A DNA stretch of 11,806 nt from Spirochaetaceae bacterium (lineage in GTDB: Bacteria; Spirochaetota; Spirochaetia; PWKH01), in assembly GCA_003557605.1 (NCBI GenBank), contig PWNW01000030.1:1-11806 (forward strand), read 5' to 3'. The notes beneath the pieces were generated by a model. It was not told the origin of the DNA, did no database searches, and saw only the letters and a program-made list of their open reading frames with translations. Below are positions 6,150 to 11,806 of the stretch, one piece after another; the stretch's first letter is position 1; every line of letters begins with the position of its first letter. Position numbers and translations under genes: made by a program.

Positions 6150-7256
6150 ATGAAGGCCTTTGACACGCGGGAAAAAATCCTTCAGGAAATCACAGCAATC
6201 GACAGTCAGCTTGATGTTTCTCGGGTTATTACCCCCTTTGAACATATTCTCAAGCATGCGGAAAAGGCCTATCGGGAGCTGACTGACATCCACCAGAAAC
6301 AGGAACGGTACAATGTCAGCTGGGCATTCACCTATGCTGCTGAAACCCTTCAGCAGCTTATCAGCAGTGCCTTTACAAAACAGCTGAAGGAAAAAATTGC
6401 TTCCTATGCCGGTACCTTCAGAAACCGGAAACGAAAACATACTATTGAAAAACGGTTTGCAGTGATTCAGAGGACTCTTACAGAAAAAATAAATAAAACC
6501 CGTACCTCACCTAAGGTATTCAGAACCGCAGCGGCTCTGCTCCTCCTTGCGGAGATGACCGGAACAGCGCTGATCGTACTGATTCTCTCACGACTTGCTT
6601 TTTTAATTGATGCAAACATTACTGTTCCCCAGTTGAGCGTGCTTTTTCTCATAATTTTCAGCCTGATCCGTCTTTTTCTGTATCGGGCAAAAACCCGGTT
6701 TCTCCATAACTGGAGCTGGGGAATGTACCAGGATGCAGTTGATACAGCCTTTGACGGCATTGCCATTATCCTGGCAGCTTCATTTGTTTTGGCATACCAT
6801 GTTAAAAAGGGAGTGTTCCTTGAGTCAAAGCTTGATACGGTGCTCACCCGCTCACTGCGCCTGCTTCAGGAGCCTCCTTCAAAGACACTGAAAAGGCAGC
6901 GGAGAGCTCAGCATAAAGCAGCCCGCTTAAAAACCTTTGAACTGGAGAAGATTGAACACATCCGGTCAAAGCTTGAATACCAGACAATTGCAGAGACGTT
7001 CACACTCGACAGTCCCGCTGCGTCAAAACGGAAACAGATCATTACCGCATCTACTCCCATGGGAACGATACAGATCCGTCCTCCGAAGCGCCAGCTTTCT
7101 GCACAGGGAGAATCCCCGCTGCCGCCTGAGCTTCCCTCACAGGAGTCGCTTCTTACCCCAGATGCAGTTACGGTGATGAAAAAACGCACTACCCGTGTTA
7201 TGGATTATCTATCGAAAAAATTTTCCATACAGAAATCTCAAATCCCAAAACGCTAA
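6150..7256 (+). CDS. Hypothetical membrane protein with three predicted membrane segments
   Basis: I do not recognise this 368-residue protein. Residues 1-120 are a charged, probably helical and partly coiled-coil cytoplasmic region, with a basic patch at 91-102 (RNRKRKH). Hydrophobic segments follow at about 126-146, 159-178 and 201-216. Residues 219-300 are very rich in Lys and Arg (for example KRQRRAQHKAARLK), then comes a Pro-rich linker (about 310-345) and a basic C-terminal tail. Positive charge on both sides of the membrane core suggests that both large domains are cytoplasmic, which would need an even number of crossings, so one segment may be re-entrant or the count may be wrong. No catalytic motif is seen. 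ATG 6150 has no clear Shine-Dalgarno site; an in-frame stop at 6135 rules out upstream starts. It is divergent from yjbQ and convergent with the transglutaminase-like gene, overlapping it by four bases on CTAA. Confidence 0.8.
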   Translation: MKAFDTREKILQEITAIDSQLDVSRVITPFEHILKHAEKAYRELTDIHQKQERYNVSWAFTYAAETLQQLISSAFTKQLKEKIASYAGTFRNRKRKHTIEKRFAVIQRTLTEKINKTRTSPKVFRTAAALLLLAEMTGTALIVLILSRLAFLIDANITVPQLSVLFLIIFSLIRLFLYRAKTRFLHNWSWGMYQDAVDTAFDGIAIILAASFVLAYHVKKGVFLESKLDTVLTRSLRLLQEPPSKTLKRQRRAQHKAARLKTFELEKIEHIRSKLEYQTIAETFTLDSPAASKRKQIITASTPMGTIQIRPPKRQLSAQGESPLPPELPSQESLLTPDAVTVMKKRTTRVMDYLSKKFSIQKSQIPKR

Positions 7257-8152
7257 AGTCCTGCGGCTTCAGCTTCATCATCAAAGAGAATAATTGGAGT
7301 TCCATAAAAGTAATTTGGATCATGGGTAATCGAAGCTGACAGGGAAAGCTCAAACCCACGATTTCTATGATATGGACTGTAGTAACCCGGTATGGGAAGA
7401 TTAGTTGGAACAAGCATTAGGTTCTTAAATGCATAGGACTCAACATTAAGCCTGCTGTCCTGATTTGTATGCATGTAGTACAGGTACTGCCGGATCCACC
7501 TGATATATGACCGGTCACGGTCAGTTTGAAAAAACGTAATGCTGCGCGGGTCCTTGCTCATGATGCTCTGCAGCTCAAAGGCATTCAGCGGACTCCCCTG
7601 ATACATCGGGATGCGGTTCCATCGGGGGTCAATGACCACCCATTTCTGCAGGTCCCTCATATATGCTTCAACTACCACATGGGAAACAGTTGTCTCCTCA
7701 ATATCCTTACCATGCAGGTTGATGAACCGTGAGGGAACAGCAACAGCCTGCAGCGCGCCGCTGAGCACTACTGCATACTCAATCGCTCGAAATTTTCCGC
7801 CTTCTTCAGCTTCCCAGAGAATTGTCAGCGGATCCTGTTTGGATGCTGCAGATTCTCCGTCGTGTTCCCATAACCCATGGACCCAGGCAGCCAGTACTGC
7901 TGCGCGCTGCAGGTCGGAACCGGCCACTGCAGTACGGGAAAGCAGCTGGTAGTCTTCCCTAAGGGTGGAAAGATAAACCCCCTCAGGGTCCTGAAATATA
8001 TACCTGAGCTCCTGAGGATCATCGGAGATATCATAGCTGAATTCCATAATAGGTCTGACTATGCAGCTTCCAAGAATCATGATGAGCGGCACGGTTATGT
8101 AAAAAACGACTCTCATCGGTACCTGCATCCGTTCCATAGGGCATTGTATCAT
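7253..8152 (-). CDS. Probable lipoprotein with transglutaminase-like domain lacking the catalytic Cys
   Basis: A predicted 299-residue exported protein. A hydrophobic stretch at 15-29 ends in LGSC with Cys30 as likely lipidation site, so it would be membrane anchored. Residues about 85-180 resemble the papain-like transglutaminase core. The His (H158 in SHVVVEAY) and Asp (D175 in VIDPRWN) of the Cys-His-Asp triad are present. The position of the Cys, three residues before Tyr in the helix that continues YAVVLSGAL, is A123 (codon GCG, 7786-7784). It is therefore probably not an active transglutaminase or protease and may bind peptide or glycan. The C-terminal 120 residues are unassigned. The start is uncertain: ATG 8152 makes an ATGA overlap with the helicase stop and is used here; ATGs at 8137, 8128 and 8116 are in frame, and 8116 (AGG five to six bases upstream) gives a more typical short signal. 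It is second gene of the helicase operon. Confidence 0.75.
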   Translation of the reverse strand: MIQCPMERMQVPMRVVFYITVPLIMILGSCIVRPIMEFSYDISDDPQELRYIFQDPEGVYLSTLREDYQLLSRTAVAGSDLQRAAVLAAWVHGLWEHDGESAASKQDPLTILWEAEEGGKFRAIEYAVVLSGALQAVAVPSRFINLHGKDIEETTVSHVVVEAYMRDLQKWVVIDPRWNRIPMYQGSPLNAFELQSIMSKDPRSITFFQTDRDRSYIRWIRQYLYYMHTNQDSRLNVESYAFKNLMLVPTNLPIPGYYSPYHRNRGFELSLSASITHDPNYFYGTPIILFDDEAEAAGL

Positions 8153-10347
8153 AAATAGTGAATCTTCTGCTCCCTTTCCTCGATGAAGAACCGAAAAAGA
8201 TCCTTCCTGTTTTCTGACAAGAATCTGGAAGGAAGGGAAAAATACCGGGAATAGGACTGAATATATGAGGGGAATGTGAGAACCAGTTCTCGTTTTGCCC
8301 GGGTGCAAGCAACATAAAACATCCTTCTCTCCTCTTCCAGTTCTTCAATATTAAGAAGTGAACGTGCATCTGGAAATACTCCGTCAAGCATGGCTGCAAT
8401 GAACACATGGTCCCACTCAAGCCCCTTGGCTGAATGAATGGTTGAAAGGACTACATGTTCCTTCTGGCCCTCTTCTCCATACTCCGCCTCCTGAAAAGTA
8501 CTTCCTGGAGGATCCAACGCAAGATCTGAAAGAAAAACCTCCAGGGAATCCCCTGAACCTCCGAGCACCGCCAGCACATCAAGGTCAGGAATCCGACTCA
8601 AGTAGTCTGAGCAGTGTGTCTTCATCAGCGGCAGGTAATACTGTTTAAGTTTCAAGATACGGTCCTGAAGCGGCATAGTGTCATTTCGCAGTGTGCTGAG
8701 AAGCACTTCAAGCTCTTTTAAGCGTGAAGAAAACGAATACCCGGAAAAGGATGAACTGCTGAAGGTCCCCCCGTTCTGCATAATAGTCTGTATTACAAGA
8801 CTTGCCCGTACTGTGCCAATGTCAGGCAGAAGGCGCAAAATGCGGTTCCATGCTGCCGCATCAAGGGAATTGAGGGCTATGCGCAGATATGCAAGCATAT
8901 CCTTAATATGGCGGCGTTCCACAAACTTCAGCCCCCCGTAGACGGTAAAGGGAATACGGCGCTTGAGCATTTCTGCCTGTATGTAATTTGAAAGATATTG
9001 GGAACGGAAGAGCACCGCAATCCGGGAAAGCTCTGTTCCCTTCTCCCTAATCTGTTCAATTCTTGAACAGATCCAGGAAGCCTCATCCTGCTGATAGAAA
9101 AACCTCCTTACCTCAGGTTTTTGGTCACCGGGAATTTCGGAGGACAGTATTTTTCTGTATCCGAATACCATAGATTCGATGATGCGGTTGGTATAAGCAA
9201 GAATTTCCCTGCTGCTTCGGTAGTTCTGCTGAATCTTGATAATCCCGCATTCGGGAAACACTGCAGGAAACCGGAGAATATTTTCATGCCGCGCCCCCCT
9301 GAAGGCATAGATTGACTGAGCATCATCACCCACCGCCATAACCTGTTTTTCTTCACCGGCAAGCAGTTCTACAAGTTTTCCCTGAATCAGGTTGGTATCC
9401 TGGAACTCATCAATGATGATATATCGATATATGCTGTTCACCTTTTTCCTGAACTGCCCATGGGTCTTTAGAGCATGATAAAACACCTCAAGCAGATCAT
9501 CATAGTCCATCTGGCGATGGGACTGTTTGTATTCACGAAAAATTGTGCTGATCATGCGGATGTCTTCACAGTAGGGCTCAAGGTAGTCATATTCCTTGAG
9601 GATCACCTCTTTTATGGTGATATCACAGCTTCGTGCACGTGATATCACCGTTGATATTACAGAACTTTTCGGTACCGGAGAGCCTTTCTTCCGGGTAATT
9701 TTCATTTCATCCCTGATAAGCGAGATCACATCCTGGGAATCAATGCTGTCGAGAATGGTGTAGTTCCTGTCTATACCGATCAGGTCCGCATAGCGCCTGA
9801 GCATATGGTTGGCAAATCCGTGAAACGTTCCTCCATGGATGTCTGCAGTACTTCCTGAACTTTGGAGCAGCACCGCAGTACGGTCAATCATCTCCCGCGC
9901 AGCTTTCCGGGTAAAGGTCAGCAGAAGGATCTGCTCAGGTGGAATTCCCTGTTCTATCAGGTAGGCTGTGCGGCAGCAGATGACCCAGGTCTTTCCGGTA
10001 CCTGCCCCGGCAATGACTAAAAGCGGTCCTGTATTCCAGGTAACAGCTGCAAGCTGCTCCCGGTTAAGCATCTGCACATAATCCACTTTGCAGTTGGAAA
10101 GATCAGGTTGGGGCATACGTTCAATATGGGCATCAAGGGTGCTGCAGTACTGCTGAAACTGCTCAAGAAATACCTGTTGGGCCGCATTCATCTTCGGCCG
10201 ATCATACTGGTCAGGCCCGGGCAGTGACGCCTGCTCCCCGCCTGCGTGTGACGGGGTGTTCCTGTCGATGAATGAAGCATAAAACTGCTTCTGCTGCTGT
10301 TCACGATACCTTTGCTGCTCTTCAGTTCCTATTTCCTTGTCATCCAT
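8149..10347 (-). CDS. UvrD/Rep-family superfamily 1 DNA helicase
   Basis: A 732-residue ATP-dependent 3'-to-5' DNA helicase of the UvrD/PcrA/Rep group, acting in repair or replication restart. All motifs are visible in order: Q-motif region LNREQLAAV (94-102), Walker A GAGTGKT (114-120, K119), Ia LTFTRKAAREM (143-153), II DEFQDTN (313-319), III GDDAQSIYAFRGA (340-352), IV QNYRSS (374-379), V STIHSAKGLEWD (635-646) and VI EERRMFYVACTRAK (672-685). The length fits UvrD/PcrA. A Gln-rich stretch at residues 11-21 (QQRYREQQQKQ) and a roughly 85-residue extension precede the helicase core, which is longer than in E. coli UvrD. Which of UvrD, PcrA or Rep it equals cannot be told from motifs, so no symbol is given. 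ATG 10347 follows AGGAAGAGG on the minus strand. It is the first gene of its operon and overlaps the next start by four bases. Two perfect GTGATATCAC palindromes lie within it. Confidence 0.93.
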   Translation of the reverse strand: MDDKEIGTEEQQRYREQQQKQFYASFIDRNTPSHAGGEQASLPGPDQYDRPKMNAAQQVFLEQFQQYCSTLDAHIERMPQPDLSNCKVDYVQMLNREQLAAVTWNTGPLLVIAGAGTGKTWVICCRTAYLIEQGIPPEQILLLTFTRKAAREMIDRTAVLLQSSGSTADIHGGTFHGFANHMLRRYADLIGIDRNYTILDSIDSQDVISLIRDEMKITRKKGSPVPKSSVISTVISRARSCDITIKEVILKEYDYLEPYCEDIRMISTIFREYKQSHRQMDYDDLLEVFYHALKTHGQFRKKVNSIYRYIIIDEFQDTNLIQGKLVELLAGEEKQVMAVGDDAQSIYAFRGARHENILRFPAVFPECGIIKIQQNYRSSREILAYTNRIIESMVFGYRKILSSEIPGDQKPEVRRFFYQQDEASWICSRIEQIREKGTELSRIAVLFRSQYLSNYIQAEMLKRRIPFTVYGGLKFVERRHIKDMLAYLRIALNSLDAAAWNRILRLLPDIGTVRASLVIQTIMQNGGTFSSSSFSGYSFSSRLKELEVLLSTLRNDTMPLQDRILKLKQYYLPLMKTHCSDYLSRIPDLDVLAVLGGSGDSLEVFLSDLALDPPGSTFQEAEYGEEGQKEHVVLSTIHSAKGLEWDHVFIAAMLDGVFPDARSLLNIEELEEERRMFYVACTRAKRELVLTFPSYIQSYSRYFSLPSRFLSENRKDLFRFFIEEREQKIHYL
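9616..9649. repeat. Paired GTGATATCAC palindromes inside the helicase gene
   Basis: GTGATATCAC occurs at 9617-9626 and 9639-9648, centres 22 bases apart, about two helical turns. With one more base each (GGTGATATCAC and GTGATATCACC) they form an 11-bp inverted repeat around a 12-base spacer. A degenerate third copy, TTGATATTAC, is at 9651-9660. They encode part of the helicase around ISRARSCDIT. The repeats are exact; any role as a protein binding site is a guess. Confidence 0.5.
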
Positions 10348-10359
10348 TGCCTCTTCCTA

Positions 10360-10389
10360 TTGACTTGTCCCTACTAAGGGATTATATCA
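10360..10389. promoter_or_regulatory. Overlapping divergent promoters for glycosyltransferase and helicase
   Basis: On the plus strand TTGACT (10360-10365) and TATATC (10383-10388), 17 bases apart, form a promoter for the glycosyltransferase gene, with transcription expected near 10395, just before GGAGG (10396-10400) and ATG 10405. On the minus strand TGATATAAT (10389-10381) is an extended -10 for the helicase, with a leader of about 27 bases. The two -10 elements share six bases (10383-10388 against 10386-10381 overlap). Confidence 0.55.
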
Positions 10390-10404
10390 GGAGTAGGAGG
10401 GCCT

Positions 10405-11616
10405 ATGGAACCTCACACTTCTTTGATAACAGGACAATTCAGTGATGCTGTTCCTCCAATTCTAGATGGTGTTGCACAAACGGCACATCATTATGCCGAG
10501 GTGATCAACAGATCCTTCGGAAGGTCTTATCTGATTGGTCCGAAGTGCCCCGGCAAGACCGATGATCCTGAATTCTATATTAGGTACAGTTCAATCCCAA
10601 TTCCAGGGTCCCATCCTTACCGGATCGGTCTTGCCCACCTTGATGCATCGTTCCTCAGCACCCTGCGGAAAATCCCATTCTCCTTAGTTCACAGCCACAC
10701 ACCCTTCATCGCAGGAGATATCGCCTTACGGGTATCGCGGATGCGAAAGATCCCCCTTGTCTCTACATTTCACACCCAGTATCATGAAGACCTTGCTAAG
10801 CATTTCTCCTCCCGAATAATTATTAATTCCGTACTGGACCATATCGCTTCATATTATGATACCTGTGATGCAGTGCTTGTTCCAAGCACCAGGGCTGTGG
10901 ATGTCCTGAGAACGTATGGGTACCAAGGAAAAACAATCCATATTCCCAATGGTACGGACATGCGCATTCCGTCCCCGGAGCAGCTGATGGCCCTCAAAGA
11001 TGAGGGATATAATTCATTCGACATCAAAAAGGACATCTGCACCTTGCTCTTTGTAGGACAGCACCGATGGGAAAAAAATCCCCGTCTGATTCTCGAAAGC
11101 CTGAAAAGACTGAAAAACAAGAAGATTACATTTCAAATGCTCTTTGCAGGATCAGGGCCCGATAAAAAAGCAATCATCTCATTGGCAGCATCCCTGAAAC
11201 TGTCATCGGAGGTACAGTTTCTCGGGGAAATTCAAAACAGGAGAATACTCCAGTCCCTCTATGCTGTTTCTGATCTTCTCGTCTTTCCTTCTCTCTATGA
11301 CACAGCCTCCCTTACTATGAGGGAAGCTGCTGCATTCTCTATTCCTTCAGTGGTCGTAAGCGGTTCGGTCACCGCAGACTTGATTGAGGATGGAATAAAC
11401 GGGTTTCTCGCAGAAAACACCGCGACTGAATTTACGAAAAAGCTGGAGGAGATTACGAGTAATCCGGAAAAAAGAGAAGCCGCCGGCAGGGGTGCCAGGG
11501 AGTCTATCTATATTCACTGGGAGGACGTTGTAAAGAAGCTTTTTCAAGTCTATAAAAATCTGACAGCAGGCAGTCCCGGGGACAACCCCGGGACTGAAGC
11601 AGCTAGGCGCCCATAA
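10405..11616 (+). CDS. GT4-family glycosyltransferase, diacylglycerol-glucosyltransferase type
   Basis: A 403-residue GT-B fold retaining glycosyltransferase. The N-terminal acceptor domain opens with SDAVPPILDGVAQT (13-26), the Gly-rich loop typical of this family. It carries HSHTP (96-100) and STFHTQYH (120-127), which resemble monoglucosyl-diacylglycerol synthases and PimA-like enzymes. The donor domain contains LLFVGQHRWEKN, AGSGPD and the D299-x7-E307 element (DTASLTMRE), the counterpart of EX7E, with Asp in first place. The likely role is addition of a sugar from a nucleotide sugar to a membrane lipid on the inner face of the cytoplasmic membrane. Acceptor and sugar are inferred from resemblance only. 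ATG 10405 has GGAGG four bases upstream. The last codons contain a perfect 11-bp hairpin, and the gene overlaps the convergent hcp gene by 14 bases, so its final residues (about AGSPGDNPGTEAARRP) are probably recent and non-essential. Confidence 0.88.
   Translation: MEPHTSLITGQFSDAVPPILDGVAQTAHHYAEVINRSFGRSYLIGPKCPGKTDDPEFYIRYSSIPIPGSHPYRIGLAHLDASFLSTLRKIPFSLVHSHTPFIAGDIALRVSRMRKIPLVSTFHTQYHEDLAKHFSSRIIINSVLDHIASYYDTCDAVLVPSTRAVDVLRTYGYQGKTIHIPNGTDMRIPSPEQLMALKDEGYNSFDIKKDICTLLFVGQHRWEKNPRLILESLKRLKNKKITFQMLFAGSGPDKKAIISLAASLKLSSEVQFLGEIQNRRILQSLYAVSDLLVFPSLYDTASLTMREAAAFSIPSVVVSGSVTADLIEDGINGFLAENTATEFTKKLEEITSNPEKREAAGRGARESIYIHWEDVVKKLFQVYKNLTAGSPGDNPGTEAARRP
11571..11596. terminator. Perfect hairpin at glycosyltransferase/hcp convergent junction
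   Basis: CAGTCCCGGGG (11571-11581), loop ACAA (11582-11585) and CCCCGGGACTG (11586-11596) give a perfect 11-bp stem, the strongest in the window. It starts seven bases past the hcp stop on the minus strand and lies inside the last codons of the glycosyltransferase. No T run adjoins it on either strand; a TTTTT on the minus strand comes about twelve bases later. It probably ends or protects hcp mRNA. Confidence 0.6.
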
Positions 11617-11806
11617 AGAGCTTAATATCGTCCTCGGCTTCCCCGATGCCTGCAATCCCGAAGGTGTCCTTCAGGATCTGGGCAACATGGGGAGAAAGGA
11701 ATGCCGGCAGGGTAGGTCCCAGATGTATATCTTTGACTCCAAGGTACAGAAGCGCCAGCAGGACAATCACTGCCTTCTGCTCATACCAGGCAATATTGTA
11801 GGAAAT
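11603..11806 (-). CDS. hcp: Hydroxylamine reductase (hybrid cluster protein), C-terminal part
   Basis: These are the last 67 residues of Hcp, an iron-sulfur protein with a hybrid 4Fe-2S-2O cluster, described as a hydroxylamine reductase and more recently as a nitric oxide reductase, used in anaerobic nitrosative stress. The segment carries WYEQKAV, which contains the Glu that binds the hybrid cluster and a nearby conserved Lys, followed by the family's closing pattern LYLGVKDIHLGPTLPAFLSP. The protein ends DDIKLFMGA with TAG at 11605-11603. The upstream cluster ligands and N-terminal cysteines lie beyond the right edge. Presence of Hcp agrees with an anaerobic or facultative organism. Confidence 0.92.
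   Translation of the reverse strand: MSYNIAWYEQKAVIVLLALLYLGVKDIHLGPTLPAFLSPHVAQILKDTFGIAGIGEAEDDIKLFMGA

Noticed and set aside
8153..8308. Extended start at 8308 for the transglutaminase-like protein
   Set aside because: It would overlap the helicase by 160 bases and bury the lipoprotein signal about 80 residues into the protein.
1..11806. Mobile element, CRISPR array, tRNA or new defence system
   Set aside because: I saw no transposase or integrase, no spaced direct repeats and no tRNA-like cloverleaf. The helicase stands alone without nuclease or other defence partners.

Overview
The window most likely comes from a spirochaete chromosome. The evidence is the type of ParE-like topoisomerase at the left edge, a Gram-negative envelope implied by a patatin fused to a probable outer-membrane barrel, a single-RRM protein, and a gene mix that resembles free-living spirochaetes. 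This is judgement from protein character, not a database match. Base composition looks moderate (about half G+C) and even, with no insertion sequence, integrase, tRNA, rRNA or CRISPR array. It reads as ordinary, very compact chromosome rather than a mobile island.

Layout from left to right. (1) Positions 1-290, minus strand: start of a type IIA topoisomerase ATPase subunit (ParE/GyrB type), cut by the window edge. It diverges from (2) 460-2658, plus strand: a 732-residue radical-SAM/PLP aminomutase of the KamA superfamily. This protein has a long extra N-terminal region, and Lys and Asn where lysine 2,3-aminomutase has its two substrate-binding Asp residues. (3) 2836-3087, plus strand: an 83-residue RRM RNA-binding protein with a leader that could fold over its ribosome binding site. 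(4) A minus-strand operon read right to left from a good promoter at 6092-6120: YjbQ/UPF0047 protein (6075-5629), patatin-like phospholipase with a C-terminal outer-membrane barrel (5570-3666), and zinc-ribbon Nudix hydrolase (3656-3084). (5) 6150-7256, plus strand: an unrecognised protein with about three membrane segments. (6) A second minus-strand operon: UvrD/Rep-type helicase (10347-8149) coupled by an ATGA overlap to a probable lipoprotein with a transglutaminase-like domain (8152-7253) that lacks the catalytic Cys. (7) 10405-11616, plus strand: a GT4-type glycosyltransferase of the diacylglycerol-glucosyltransferase kind. (8) 11603-11806, minus strand: the C-terminus of hydroxylamine reductase (hybrid cluster protein, Hcp), cut by the right edge.

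Themes. Several genes concern the envelope or its lipids (patatin-barrel, lipoprotein, GT4 glycosyltransferase, multi-membrane protein). Others are housekeeping or stress functions (topoisomerase, helicase, RRM protein, Nudix, Hcp). All three convergent gene pairs overlap at their 3' ends, two of them on the same CTAA tetranucleotide. Perfect GC-rich hairpins sit inside the last codons at two of these three junctions. Divergent pairs are separated by short regions in which opposing promoters appear to share one A/T core. I see no clear new defence or mobile system. The most unusual items are the aminomutase active site, the cysteine-less transglutaminase-like lipoprotein and the patatin-barrel fusion.
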